A stretch of DNA of 64,000 nucleotides. It comes from Subtercola boreus. Lineage in GTDB: Bacteria; Actinomycetota; Actinomycetes; Actinomycetales; Microbacteriaceae. Within the stretch, counting starts at the first letter, position 1. Every line of letters begins with the position of its first letter. Positions 1 through 8,680 of this stretch are shown here, piece after piece. A program made the translations under genes and the position numbers. The notes beneath the pieces are model-generated. The model was not told the DNA's origin, did no database searches, and was given only the letters and a program-made list of their open reading frames with translations. Where the stretch lies: positions 208,123 through 272,122 of the forward strand of contig NZ_NBXA01000021.1 in the NCBI RefSeq assembly GCF_003399625.1, read 5' to 3'.

Positions 1-525
1 CGGAGCGGGCACCTCGGCGATGAGTTCGGGCCCGAAGACGCCCACCTGCTCGACGAGCGTTCCGCCCTGTCCGGTGATCTGGTCGCGGATCTGGGCCCGG
101 ATGTCGTTCCACAGCCCCGTCGAGCGCGGAGCGGCGAATGCCTGCACCTGCAGGGTGGAGCCGGCGAAGTCCAGACCGACGGCGACGACCCGCTGTGTGC
201 CCTCCTCGACCTCGAGTCGCAGCTGCAGGCCCTCACGCGGAAGGATCTTCACGCCGCCGAGGTCGACGTAGGGCCTCGCCGGATTGGCTTCGTCGGAGTC
301 GAAGGGGCCGTCGGTTGCACGGTTCTCCGGGGCCGACTTCGCGTCGACGGGTTGCGCGGTGGCGACATCCGAGTCCCCGCCGTTGACAGCGACCTGGTCG
401 GCGTCTGCCGTACCCGGTTCGAGCTCGGTGGACTCCTCGCCGGCCAACTCGACCGCGGTCGACCGGGAGCGTTTTCCCCTTCCGCGCTTGCCTGCCGGGG
501 TGGTGCTCTCTGCGTTGTCTGACAC
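1..525 (-). CDS. DUF3710 domain-containing protein (3' part beyond window)
   Basis: Reads leftward from a GTG at 523-525 and runs off the window start, so the C-terminus is missing. The first 85 or so residues are polar and low complexity (GKRGRGKRSRS, then acidic and Thr/Ser rich). After that comes the conserved DUF3710 start, with PYVDLGGVKI and then LRLEVEEGTQRVVAVGLD. Biochemical role is unknown. It starts 6 bp after the dut stop on the same strand, so the two are probably co-transcribed, the usual actinobacterial arrangement. Function cannot be inferred beyond the family. Confidence 0.85.
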   Translation of the reverse strand, partial: MSDNAESTTPAGKRGRGKRSRSTAVELAGEESTELEPGTADADQVAVNGGDSDVATAQPVDAKSAPENRATDGPFDSDEANPARPYVDLGGVKILPREGLQLRLEVEEGTQRVVAVGLDFAGSTLQVQAFAAPRSTGLWNDIRAQIRDQITGQGGTLVEQVGVFGPELIAEVPAP

Positions 526-531
526 GTTCAA

Positions 532-984
532 TCAGCTTCCTGAGGGGAGGGTGGTGGTGCCGGTCGAGCCGAAGCCGCCGGCTCCGCGGGCGCTGCCCGG
601 GAGGTGTTCGACGGGAATGAAGACGGCTCGCGTCACCGGCATGACGATGAGCTGGGCGATCCTCTCCCCGACGGCGATATCGTACGCCACAGAGGTGTCC
701 GTGTTGAGAAGTGCCACCCGGATCTCGCCCCGGTAGCCGGCATCGACGGTTCCGGGCGAGTTCACGATGGTGATTCCGTGCTTGCTGGCGAGTCCGCTCC
801 GCGGAACGACGAAGGCCGCGTAACCGTCGGGGAGCGCGAGGGATACGCCTGTGCCGACGGTACGGCGCTCGCCGGGAGCCAGCGTCAGTGCTTCGGTCGA
901 GTGGAGGTCGGCACCCGCGTCGCCCGGGTGGGCGTAGCTGGGAATGTGCTCAGCCTTGATGAGAACTTCGACGGATTCAGTCAC
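532..984 (-). CDS. dut: dUTP diphosphatase (trimeric Dut)
   Basis: Hydrolyses dUTP to dUMP and pyrophosphate, keeping uracil out of DNA and supplying dUMP for thymidylate synthesis. 150 aa, the normal size of a trimeric dUTPase. All five motifs are present: GDAGADLHS (21-29), RSGLA (62-66), GTVDAGYRGE (78-87, catalytic Asp81), GERIAQL (106-112) and the C-terminal P-loop-like RGAGGFGSTG (133-142). GTG start at 982-984 with a TACCCT box 6 nt upstream, so the transcript is probably leaderless. DUF3710 follows 6 bp downstream. Confidence 0.97.
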   Translation of the reverse strand: MTESVEVLIKAEHIPSYAHPGDAGADLHSTEALTLAPGERRTVGTGVSLALPDGYAAFVVPRSGLASKHGITIVNSPGTVDAGYRGEIRVALLNTDTSVAYDIAVGERIAQLIVMPVTRAVFIPVEHLPGSARGAGGFGSTGTTTLPSGS

Positions 985-990
985 GAGTCG

Positions 991-996
991 AGGGTA
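991..996 (-). promoter_or_regulatory. -10 box of dut, leaderless type
   Basis: TACCCT on the minus strand, separated by 6 nt from the dut GTG. Transcription would start on or next to the start codon. No Shine-Dalgarno sequence lies in between. Confidence 0.55.
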
Positions 997-1035
997 GTGC
1001 AGTTTGCTCCGGGGAATATCTGATCGAATAGGGTC

Positions 1036-1488
1036 ATGTCGACGTATCGCGAGAGACTCAGCCCCAGCGGGCGGATCTACCTCTACCTGATTCTGCTCAT
1101 CCCTGCGAGCATCCTGGTCTTCGCGCCGATCAACATGCTGGCCGGAATCATCTGCGCCATCGTTCTGTACGGCGGAAGCGTGCTCGTTCTGTTCGTTCTC
1201 TCACCCGTGATCAGTGTGGAGCGCGGGATGCTCGTGGCCGGCAAGGCACGCATTCCCCTGTCGCTCGTCGGTGAGCCCGAGGCGATGACCGGAGCTGCGG
1301 CCACGATGGCCCGGGGGCAGCGGCTCGACGCGCGGGCGTGGCTGTGCATCCGGGGCTGGATCCAGCCTGTCGTCAAGGTGAGCATCCTCGATCCGGAAGA
1401 CCCCGTGCCCTACTGGCTCATCTCGACCCGTAATCCAAAAGAGCTCGTGGCCGCCCTCGAGAAGGCTGACCACGAGCGCACGTCGTAG
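1036..1488 (+). CDS. DUF3093 domain-containing membrane protein
   Basis: 150 aa. Two hydrophobic helices at about residues 13-33 and 35-58 precede a soluble C-terminal part, matching the actinobacterial DUF3093 family, which has no assigned activity. Conserved-looking features are RERLSPSGRIY at the N-terminus and RGWIQPVVKV plus PVPYWLISTRNP near the end. Divergent from dut and convergent with DUF4193. A TAGGGT hexamer sits only 1 nt before the ATG, too close to act as a -10 for this start, so the promoter is unclear. Confidence 0.85.
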   Translation: MSTYRERLSPSGRIYLYLILLIPASILVFAPINMLAGIICAIVLYGGSVLVLFVLSPVISVERGMLVAGKARIPLSLVGEPEAMTGAAATMARGQRLDARAWLCIRGWIQPVVKVSILDPEDPVPYWLISTRNPKELVAALEKADHERTS

Positions 1489-1502
1489 ACGTCTGGTTTT
1501 TT
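1480..1502. terminator. Weak terminator between DUF3093 and DUF4193
   Basis: ACGTC-gta-GACGT (1480-1492), overlapping the DUF3093 stop, is followed by a T-run at 1497-1502. The stem is only 5 bp, so this is a weak call. Confidence 0.35.
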
Positions 1503-1794
1503 ACATCTCGCATTCGATGCAGACGGGCCCGAGCTTCGTCTGGTGATCGATCTGCGAACGGTGCTTCACCAGGAAGCAGCTCACACAGGTGAACTCGTCT
1601 GCCTGCGGTGGGAGCACCACCACGTCGAGATCGAGGTCTGAGAGATCTGCGCCGGGCAGTTCGAAGCCACCGGGGTTGTCGGCGTCGTCAACGTCTACGA
1701 CCCCGGACATCTTGTCGGGGACCCGCTCCTTCAACGCCTCAATCGAGTCGGAATCGTCGTCGGTCTTGCGCGGAGCGTCGTAATCGGTTGCCAT
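1501..1794 (-). CDS. DUF4193 domain-containing protein (zinc-ribbon-like)
   Basis: 97 aa starting MATDYDAPRKTDDD. Strongly acidic N-terminal two-thirds, then a C-terminal Cys pair arrangement, TCVSCFLVKHRSQ followed by GPVCIECEM, that should bind one zinc. This is the actinobacterial DUF4193 family, function unknown. An upstream in-frame ATG at 1825-1827 would add 11 residues unlike the family, so the ATG at 1792-1794 was chosen. Divergent from sepH across about 200 bp. Confidence 0.88.
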   Translation of the reverse strand: MATDYDAPRKTDDDSDSIEALKERVPDKMSGVVDVDDADNPGGFELPGADLSDLDLDVVVLPPQADEFTCVSCFLVKHRSQIDHQTKLGPVCIECEM

Positions 1795-1996
1795 GCTTAT
1801 CCACTTCTCATACGCCAGCTGAAACAAAATCGGCGGCGTTAGTTTGCATCATTCAAGTAGGAATAGCAAACCGCCTCGGCGACCACTATCTCCTATGCCC
1901 GTAGCAACTTACGGCACGCCCCGAACATTCCCGGGATCCGGGGGTTTGTCGTGGCATCCTTGCAGGGAACTCCAGACCAAGACGGGGCCAGAAACC

Positions 1997-3499
1997 ATGC
2001 AAGATCTCACAGTCATCGGCATCGAGAACGGGGCGCTCCTCGTCTCCTCGGAGACCGGCGAGCGTTACCGCGTGGCCATCGACGAAGTGCTCCAGTCACG
2101 GCTCCGCCAGAGCACCTCGGCCGCGACCACCGGCGTGAAGGTGTCGCCGCGCGAGATCCAGTCGCAGATCCGGGCGGGCATGAGTGCCGAGGATGTCGCC
2201 CGGGCAACTGGAGCCTCGCTCGAATACGTCGAGCGCTTCGAGGGCCCGGTGGTGGCCGAGCGGCTGCACATCGTGTCGTCGGCCCTGAAGGTCGCCGTGA
2301 AGGTCGCCTCCTCGAACGACCCGCTTCGCGGCGACCCCCTCAGCGACGAGCAGTCGTCGACGTTCGGCGAGATCATCGAGGAGCGCCTGGCAGGACTCGG
2401 CGCCACGGACCTCCGCTGGGCGAGCTGGAAGGAGGAATCGGGCTGGATCGTCAAGCTCACCTTCGCGGCGAGCGAGATCGAGCATGATGCGCGCTGGCAG
2501 TACGAGCCGAAGAGGCACTCCCTCACGCCGCTCAACTCGGGGGCGATCACCCTCTCCCAGCACGGAGAGCTCTCCGACGGGCTGATCCCGCGCCTTCGCG
2601 CCGTCGACCTGAACGGCGTCGAGACGACGCCCGCAGGCCCGGGCATCCAGCGCACCGATGCTTCCGGACGCACAGCGAACGCCGGACTCGGCCTCGACGA
2701 GTTGGATGCCGCGTTCGGCGTCGACCGGAGCGACCACGACCTGGGCAGCCAGGGCCGCTTCGCCGACGACGCCTCGGACTCCGACGACGAGGCTGCCCAA
2801 CCGGACGCCCGCCCCGCAGCTCCCCCGGCGGCAGAGCGCACCGAGAGCCCGGCCGCGCGCTCCATCTGGGGTTCGGTCGCTCGCTCGGCTCCCGTGTCGC
2901 CGGCAGAATCGGCTGAGCAGACCACGCGCGAGCCGGGTCGCGGCCCCACCGCTCCCCCGGTGATCGTCGATCCGACTCCCTTCGCTCGTCCGGCATCCCG
3001 CACCGACCAGGAGTCGTCTGCGCGTGCCGCAGCAGCCGCCGTCAATCGCGCCACCCCGCCGGCAGCCGCCCACAACGAGACGGCCGATCTGCTTGAGGCG
3101 CTCCGCCGCCGACGGGGCGAGCGTGAATCTGCTTCGTTCACCGACGACGGCGAGGACCTCGACAGCTATGACGACGGCCGCGCCGACCACCCCTCCCAGC
3201 ACGCGCACGCCGGCATGTTCACCCGCGGGTCCTCCGGTCTCGGCCGCGACAGCCGCCCGGTGGCGCACCTCACGCCGGCCGTCGAGAGCGATGCGACGTC
3301 GTCCCTCGATGACGCAGACACCACCGAGCAGTCAGCCCAGGATGCCTCAGACACGCCGCTCGCGGGTCTCGAACCGACGGAGGCAACAGCGGGCAGGCAG
3401 CGACAGACGGGCTCCCAGCCTCGCCGGAAGGCACGCGCCTCCATGCCGAGCTGGGACGAGATCGTGTTCGGAGCGCGAAGCGACGACGACCTGAGCTGA
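1997..3499 (+). CDS. sepH: Septation protein SepH (DUF3071)
   Basis: 500 aa. In Streptomyces and mycobacteria SepH binds FtsZ and promotes filament assembly at septation. The N-terminal domain (about 1-170) starts MQDLTVIGIENG and holds the helix-turn-helix-like segment SAEDVARATGASLEYVERFEG. The middle is a long acidic Pro/Ala/Ser-rich linker. The C-terminus carries NETADLLEALRRRRGERESA and ends MPSWDEIVFGARSDDDLS. A longer in-frame ORF begins at 1844, but the family start is the ATG at 1997. A diverged copy of the last 185-190 codons lies at 4116-4694. Confidence 0.95.
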   Translation: MQDLTVIGIENGALLVSSETGERYRVAIDEVLQSRLRQSTSAATTGVKVSPREIQSQIRAGMSAEDVARATGASLEYVERFEGPVVAERLHIVSSALKVAVKVASSNDPLRGDPLSDEQSSTFGEIIEERLAGLGATDLRWASWKEESGWIVKLTFAASEIEHDARWQYEPKRHSLTPLNSGAITLSQHGELSDGLIPRLRAVDLNGVETTPAGPGIQRTDASGRTANAGLGLDELDAAFGVDRSDHDLGSQGRFADDASDSDDEAAQPDARPAAPPAAERTESPAARSIWGSVARSAPVSPAESAEQTTREPGRGPTAPPVIVDPTPFARPASRTDQESSARAAAAAVNRATPPAAAHNETADLLEALRRRRGERESASFTDDGEDLDSYDDGRADHPSQHAHAGMFTRGSSGLGRDSRPVAHLTPAVESDATSSLDDADTTEQSAQDASDTPLAGLEPTEATAGRQRQTGSQPRRKARASMPSWDEIVFGARSDDDLS

Positions 3500-3502
3500 G
3501 TT

Positions 3503-4000
3503 GTGCCTGCCGTGCGCCTGGTCACCGCACGGTTGATCCTCCGGCCGCTCCGGGTTGCCGATGCGGAACAGATGGTCGACGTGCTGGCAGACCCTTCGCT
3601 CTACGGCTTCACCGGGGGCGAGCCGCCGAGCATCCAGCAGCTGAGATCGCGCTACGAACGCCAGGTCGTGGGCCTGTCGCCCGACGGCCGTGAGCAGTGG
3701 CTGAACTGGATCGTGTGCCGCCTTGATGGCCCAGCCCTCGGTTTCGTGCAGGCGACCGTGATGAGCGAGCCAGCACTCTCTGCCGAGGTGGCGTGGGTGG
3801 TCGCGCCAGCGCACCAGGGCCAGGGCTTCGCCAGCGAGGCTGCGGGGGCGGTGGTGGAATTGCTCACAGAGAGCGTGGGTGCGACCACCTTCGTCGCGCA
3901 CATCCATCCCGACCACGCCGCCTCGCAGGCTGTCGCCCGCCACCTCGGCCTCCGACCGACGCCGGAGTCTGTCGACGGCGAACAGCGCTGGCAGTCCTGA
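3503..4000 (+). CDS. GNAT family N-acetyltransferase
   Basis: 165 aa, GTG start 3 bp after the sepH stop. N-terminus RLVTARLILRPLRVADAEQM is typical of RimJ/RimL-like GNATs. The acetyl-CoA pyrophosphate loop reads APAHQGQGFASEA (101-113), fitting the Q/R-x-x-G-x-G/A rule. The C-terminal half keeps the ASQAVARHLGL element. The substrate cannot be told. The gene lies between the full sepH and the fragments of a second sepH-phosphatase interval, so it is accessory to this locus. Confidence 0.9.
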   Translation: MPAVRLVTARLILRPLRVADAEQMVDVLADPSLYGFTGGEPPSIQQLRSRYERQVVGLSPDGREQWLNWIVCRLDGPALGFVQATVMSEPALSAEVAWVVAPAHQGQGFASEAAGAVVELLTESVGATTFVAHIHPDHAASQAVARHLGLRPTPESVDGEQRWQS

Positions 4001-4064
4001 CTGCTCGAGCGTCACGCCGGGTGGATCACCTGCTCCTCGTGCATACGGTCACACCGTCACACTG

Positions 4065-4115
4065 TCACGCGCCAGCGAACGCCCCGAAGCGCAGCAGCGG
4101 CACGTAGAGCTCATC
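4065..4115 (-). pseudogene. 3' fragment of an alkaline phosphatase superfamily gene
   Basis: The minus strand encodes only the last 16 residues, DELYVPLLRFGAFAGA and a stop. The intact gene at 9301-10446 ends DDELYVPLLRFGAFAA. 41 bp (4075-4115) are identical to 9308-9348. Homology stops at 4115, where sepH-like sequence begins. It is a remnant of a second phosphatase allele, not a gene. Confidence 0.8.
4075..4115 (+). repeat. 41-bp direct repeat, left copy (right copy 9308-9348)
   Basis: Identical over 41 bp to 9308-9348 in the same orientation. The pair flanks 5.2 kb holding the sepH fragment, the secreted protein and both metalloprotease copies. Recombination between them would delete that segment and leave sepH-GNAT-phosphatase. 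No integrase is present, so it need not be an att site. Confidence 0.85.
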
Positions 4116-4694
4116 CGCAGCGGTCCCGCCGCTCCGCCCGTCCTGACCCAGCCCACCCCTTTCGCACGCCCCTCCTCGCGCACGGGGCAGGAATCGTCCG
4201 CGCGGGCCGCGGCGGCCGCGGTGAACCGGGTGAACCCGGCCCCCGCCGCGCACAACGAGACCGCCGACCTCCTCGAGGCGCTCAGGCGTCGACGCGGCGA
4301 ACGGGAGTCGGCGTCCTTCCTCAGCGAGGGTGACGGTGACGATCTCGATTCGTTCGACGACTCGCGGTCGGAGCATCCCTCCCAGCACGCCCATGCAGGC
4401 ATGTTCACGAGAGGTTCGTCGGGTCTGAACTCCTCGGGCTCACACTCCCCCGGTGCGCAGGGCGACACCCGTCCCGTGGCCCACCTGAAGCCCGGATCCG
4501 CAGAAGATGCCTCGGCGCCAGAAGTCGAGCCCGAGTCATCCACCTCCGCCGACGTTCCGCTGGCGGGGCCGGAGGAGACCCAGTCGACCTCCAAGCAGCG
4601 TGGCGCCGCTCCTGCCAGGCGCAAGAGCCGTGCTTCGATGCCCAGCTGGGACGAGATCGTCTTCGGCGCCCGCAGCGACGACGACCTCAGTTGA
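4116..4694 (+). pseudogene. 3' fragment of a diverged second sepH
   Basis: About 191 codons matching the C-terminus of the intact SepH: PTPFARP, SARAAAAAVNR, HNETADLLEALRRRRGERES, HPSQHAHAGMFTRGSSGL, RPVAHL and the same MPSWDEIVFGARSDDDLS end. By eye roughly 70% of residues agree, with insertions in the linker, so this is not a recent exact duplication. It has no start codon or N-terminal domain of its own. An open frame continues upstream into GNAT sequence in another phase but has no SepH homology there. Probably not expressed as a functional SepH. Confidence 0.85.
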
Positions 4695-4786
4695 CGGGAG
4701 GCGCAAGCCGCACCCGCCTCCGCCGCCACTTCTGAGCGGATTTCGCACTTTCGAGTAATGGACGGGGGTTCTCCGACTCTCTCCTC

Positions 4787-7618
4787 ATGGCAGTCCTGCC
4801 GACGATGAGGAGCATGCGCGTGAGAATCCACCAGACCCTGGCGACAGTGGGTGTCGCCCTGCTCGGTGTGGGCGTCCTGAGTTCCCCCGCCGCCGCTTCA
4901 CCCCCGCCAGCCTTCTTCTACGGACTCCCCTCCGCGGTCTGGGAGTACGGTGGCCCGGCACTCACGGCTGTCGGCATGAACCAGTCGTTCTCCGGTGACG
5001 GTGTGTACACGGTCTTCGAATCAGATGAGCAGCTGACCACCGACGCCACCGGCCACCAGCGCCATGTCTACCGCCGCACGGTCGCAGATGGCAGCCTTGT
5101 TCTCGTCTCCCAGCGCGTGCGTACCGACGCACCCTTCGGATCCTCCTACAACCCCTCGATCTCGTCCGACGGAAACCTGATCGCCTTCGAGACGACCGAT
5201 ACCGGCCTCTTCGCAGAGGATCCCGGATGTTCAGGCTGCATCCAGATCGCGCTGAGAGACCTCTCCGCCGGCACCACGACGCTCGTATCGGCGCCACGCG
5301 GTTCGGTCGCACCCGGCCAGGAGGGCGACAGCACCGACGCCATGATCTCAGCCGACGGCAGTCGCGTCGTGTTCACCTCGAGCCAGCCCGGCATGAGCAA
5401 CAGGGGCGCGGTGACCCGCGACTTCGCGGCGATCGAGTCATGGAACCGCGGCAGCGGCGACATCACGGGCGTCACCGGAGGAGTGGATTCTCTGGGCCAT
5501 CCGACTCCCGTCAACGGCGCCAGCTACGGCGCGGTGCTCTCGGCCGACGGTCGGTTCGTCGCCTTCACCTCAGTCGCGACGAACCTTGGTGTGCCGCAGG
5601 TCGTTGCGCCGGCGCCGGCCCCTGCTCCGACATCCACGCCCACCCCGACTGCGGCACCGACGGCGACCGCCACCTCGACACCCACTCCGTCTTCTCCGCC
5701 CGCTCCGGCCACCCCGGCACCCGCCGACGTCCAGAAGCCGCGCAGTCACGTCTACCGGTGGGATGCCCAGACGGGCACGACCGCGCTCGTGAGCACCGCG
5801 GCATCCGACGCCCCTGACAAGCCCACTCAGACAGACGAGGATTCGTACCTCCCGTCGATCTCCGCAGACGGCGACAAGGTCGCCTTCATCTCGGGCGCAA
5901 CCAACCTCATCGGTACCACGGAGGTACCCAAGACGGCCAACCACATGACAGATGCCTACGTGCGCACCCTCTCCACCGGGACCACCCACCGCATCTCGGT
6001 CGTCATGGTCGACGAACCGCGTGCAGACCTCGCGGACTCGAAGGGCGGCAAACCCTCGATGATGCGCTCCCGGCGGTGGTTCGAGCCGTGGGTCTCGACA
6101 ACCCGAGTGTCCCTGGCCAGTGACGGTCAGAGCGCAGTACTGACCTCCATGAATCCGCTCGTCGAGATCCACGGAGACTGCATGAGCTGCCAGACCTTCC
6201 AGGACAACAACAACGCTCTCGACGTGTTCCAGGTGAGGCTCACCGCAGACGGCCGCCCCGCCTCCGTGCAACCGATCTCGCTGAAGCGTGACAACCAGAC
6301 ATTCGGCAACACGATGGACCTCTTCCTCCGCGATTCCAGCACCGGCGGTGGTGACTCCATCGCCGACGGCAAGACTCCGGCCACGTCGAACGGGAGCCAG
6401 ATCGCGTTCTCCTCCGAGGCGGGGGACCTCCGCGGTGTGAAGGATCTGACAGTGATCCAGGACAGCGGCCCTCCTTACTTTCTCCCTCTGGAGAAGCTAC
6501 CGAACTACGTGGACGGCGGTGTACCGGACGAACACAGCAACCCCATCCGCACCTTCACTGTGGCGGCCAATGCCTTCAACCCTCACCTCGACCTTCCCGC
6601 GAACCTCCGGAACCAGCTCGCATCCCAACTCAACTCCGAGGTGCACTACGAGACGCGCGGCAAGGCACAGCCCACTCTGGCGTACGCGCCTGCGCCAGTC
6701 ACTGCAACCAGCTTCCTGAGTCCCTCGCCAGTCGTACCCGGTGCTTCTGGCATCGTCTACGGACTCAGCGTGACGGCGACCTCGGCGGGTTCGGCCGAAG
6801 TCGTGCTCGATCTGGATCAGCTGTCGCTCGAGTCGGAATCGAGCATCCCCACCTACTGGACTCGAGCGGCATCCGATGCGCCCAACACCCTGACCTACCG
6901 CACAACGCTCATGAACGCCGGCGACTCTGCCGTGTTCTCGCTGCACCTGAAGAACACGAACGCGCTCGCCACCGCGCAGGTCAGTGCTGTCAACGCCACC
7001 GTGAACGGTGTGGGCACAGCGAGTCGGGCCGAAACGAAGCTCGCTCCGGCGAAGCCCGTCTGCACCCTGCCGAGCGACCCGCTGGTCGTCGTGACAGGTG
7101 TTGCTACGGCACTGAAGGGTGCCCAGTGCACCTCGGCGAAAGCCACGGTCGCCGTCGGTGCCGCCCACGGCTCAGCCAGCATCAACGCCACCGGGATCAT
7201 CACCTACACAGCGAACGCCACCTTCACTGGAACGGACACGGTGAGAGTCACAACCCTCGACGGCGCTCTGCGTTCGAGCGAATCCGTGCTGATCCCCGTC
7301 ACGGTGAACGCGGCCGCGACCCCGAAGAACGACGAGTACTCCGTCGCGAAGGGCCAGTCGCTCACCGTGCCGGCTCCCCAGGGGGTGCTCGCCAACGATG
7401 TCCTGACCGGTCCCGCAGGTACGTGGCCCATTCAGGAGGGGAACGCTCCCCTGCACGGGAAGCTGGCAATGGACGATTCCACAGGCGCCTTCATGTTCAC
7501 TCCAGACGCGCACTATGTCGGCGATGTGACCTTCAAATATCTGCTTCGCGGAACCGGCTGGGCTGAGGGCTCCCGATCCGCCGCCGCAACCGTGACCATC
7601 CACGTCCTGGAGAAATGA
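4787..7618 (+). CDS. Large secreted protein with PD40-like propeller repeats and C-terminal Ig/cadherin-like domain
   Basis: 943 aa, not recognised as a named family. A signal peptide with hydrophobic core VGVALLGVGVL and an ASA-like cleavage zone lies at about residues 10-38. Residues ~60-480 hold repeats of the PD40/TolB-propeller type (SYNPSISSDGNLIAFE, DAMISADGSRVVFTS, GAVLSADGRFVAFTS, YLPSISADGDKVAFIS), interrupted by a Pro/Thr/Ala-rich linker at ~275-315. The C-terminal 100 residues (NDEYSVAKGQSL, GVLANDVL, FMFTPDAHYVGDVTFKYL) look like a bacterial cadherin/Ig-like repeat. No catalytic motif or sortase signal is seen. Start choice is loose: ATGs at 4787, 4805 and 4814. The next gene follows after 1 bp, suggesting joint secretion with the protease. 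Confidence 0.8.
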   Translation: MAVLPTMRSMRVRIHQTLATVGVALLGVGVLSSPAAASPPPAFFYGLPSAVWEYGGPALTAVGMNQSFSGDGVYTVFESDEQLTTDATGHQRHVYRRTVADGSLVLVSQRVRTDAPFGSSYNPSISSDGNLIAFETTDTGLFAEDPGCSGCIQIALRDLSAGTTTLVSAPRGSVAPGQEGDSTDAMISADGSRVVFTSSQPGMSNRGAVTRDFAAIESWNRGSGDITGVTGGVDSLGHPTPVNGASYGAVLSADGRFVAFTSVATNLGVPQVVAPAPAPAPTSTPTPTAAPTATATSTPTPSSPPAPATPAPADVQKPRSHVYRWDAQTGTTALVSTAASDAPDKPTQTDEDSYLPSISADGDKVAFISGATNLIGTTEVPKTANHMTDAYVRTLSTGTTHRISVVMVDEPRADLADSKGGKPSMMRSRRWFEPWVSTTRVSLASDGQSAVLTSMNPLVEIHGDCMSCQTFQDNNNALDVFQVRLTADGRPASVQPISLKRDNQTFGNTMDLFLRDSSTGGGDSIADGKTPATSNGSQIAFSSEAGDLRGVKDLTVIQDSGPPYFLPLEKLPNYVDGGVPDEHSNPIRTFTVAANAFNPHLDLPANLRNQLASQLNSEVHYETRGKAQPTLAYAPAPVTATSFLSPSPVVPGASGIVYGLSVTATSAGSAEVVLDLDQLSLESESSIPTYWTRAASDAPNTLTYRTTLMNAGDSAVFSLHLKNTNALATAQVSAVNATVNGVGTASRAETKLAPAKPVCTLPSDPLVVVTGVATALKGAQCTSAKATVAVGAAHGSASINATGIITYTANATFTGTDTVRVTTLDGALRSSESVLIPVTVNAAATPKNDEYSVAKGQSLTVPAPQGVLANDVLTGPAGTWPIQEGNAPLHGKLAMDDSTGAFMFTPDAHYVGDVTFKYLLRGTGWAEGSRSAAATVTIHVLEK

Positions 7619-7619
7619 C

Positions 7620-8651
7620 ATGTCGACCAGCAACCGCATCCGAACCAGAACGCTCGGCGCTGTCGTCTTCGCGCTCCTCGTCACCACGGTCGTCCTACCG
7701 GCCAGCAGCCCCGTCGCCCACGCAGAAGCATGCTCGGATGCGGGCCATCCGCAGAGAGTGAACACAGCAGGCACGACCGACTACCTCGAGACACAGGCCT
7801 GTATCGGCGGTGAGTGGAAGACCGTTCTGGCCATTAAGATCGGTCCCGACAAGATGACTATTGTCGAGTCGCCGACTGAGCCCAGCTGGAGGCTCGACGT
7901 ACGGTCACTGTTCGATCTGAGCGCCTTCAACGCTCTCGACGCGCTGCAGAAGTTCAAGGATGCAGTAGCCACCGGAAGGGCCATCTCAGAAGACGAAAAA
8001 GCGGTGTTCCGCCTTGAAATGGCCAACGTCAAAGCGCAATCTCTGATTCTCCGGGGTATTCGTCCGGCGAACGAGGGCTGCAAGGTGCGCTCACGAACGA
8101 CGAGTCCAGCGGAGCGGAAGGAGGGTAAGGGGTGGGGTCCGCCCAGCTATTCCGTCTTGACGTATGCGTTCGACCCGAGCGTGCCCGACTGGGCAAAGGC
8201 CGTGATTCTGAGCGCTGTGGTGCAGTATCCACTCGCCATTGATGCACAGGACGCGGCATTCCAATACCCCCAGCAGATGGTCGCTCTCGACCCGGCTTCC
8301 ACCGTTCCGCCCAGCATTCTCTTCAAACTGGTTCCCAGTCTGCACGGGGCGGACGATGACCCCGCTCTAGGGATCACCCACGGCAATGAGTGGGACCGCT
8401 CAGGCTCCGATGTTCGTTGGAAGTCAGGCGAAATCAGGCTGACCACGAATCCAAACCTTCTCACCCCGGCCGTGGTCGGACACGAGATCGGCCACGTTCT
8501 CGGGCTGGATCATCAGACCGAAAATGTCGATTCCGTGATGGCACCGATCGCCACCGTAGGCCTCGTTATGGCGCCTTGGTCAGCCCACCAGACAGAGAAT
8601 GCCTATGACTCGCGCGCCTTTGACCCCTGCATGTTCCTGCCAGCAAACTAG
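7620..8651 (+). CDS. Secreted matrixin-like zinc metalloprotease
   Basis: 343 aa. Signal peptide about 1-36 (AVVFALLVTTVVLPAS, cleavage near AHAEA). The active-site helix HEIGHVLGLDH (about 288-298) is the HExxHxxGxxH metzincin zinc motif, and NVDSVMAP just after it supplies the Met-turn. Upstream, VLTYAFDPSVPDW resembles the beta-strand start of matrixin domains. It ends FDPCMFLPAN. The ATG at 7620 is 1 bp past the previous stop, with GGAG inside the upstream coding end. Substrate unknown. A decayed copy follows immediately. Confidence 0.85.
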   Translation: MSTSNRIRTRTLGAVVFALLVTTVVLPASSPVAHAEACSDAGHPQRVNTAGTTDYLETQACIGGEWKTVLAIKIGPDKMTIVESPTEPSWRLDVRSLFDLSAFNALDALQKFKDAVATGRAISEDEKAVFRLEMANVKAQSLILRGIRPANEGCKVRSRTTSPAERKEGKGWGPPSYSVLTYAFDPSVPDWAKAVILSAVVQYPLAIDAQDAAFQYPQQMVALDPASTVPPSILFKLVPSLHGADDDPALGITHGNEWDRSGSDVRWKSGEIRLTTNPNLLTPAVVGHEIGHVLGLDHQTENVDSVMAPIATVGLVMAPWSAHQTENAYDSRAFDPCMFLPAN

Positions 8652-8680
8652 GCGAGCGCTCGTGAAACCCACCCGGAGAA

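Noticed and set aside
4116..4694. Second functional SepH gene
   Set aside because: No start codon, N-terminal domain or FtsZ-binding part; only the C-terminal third is present after an abrupt junction.
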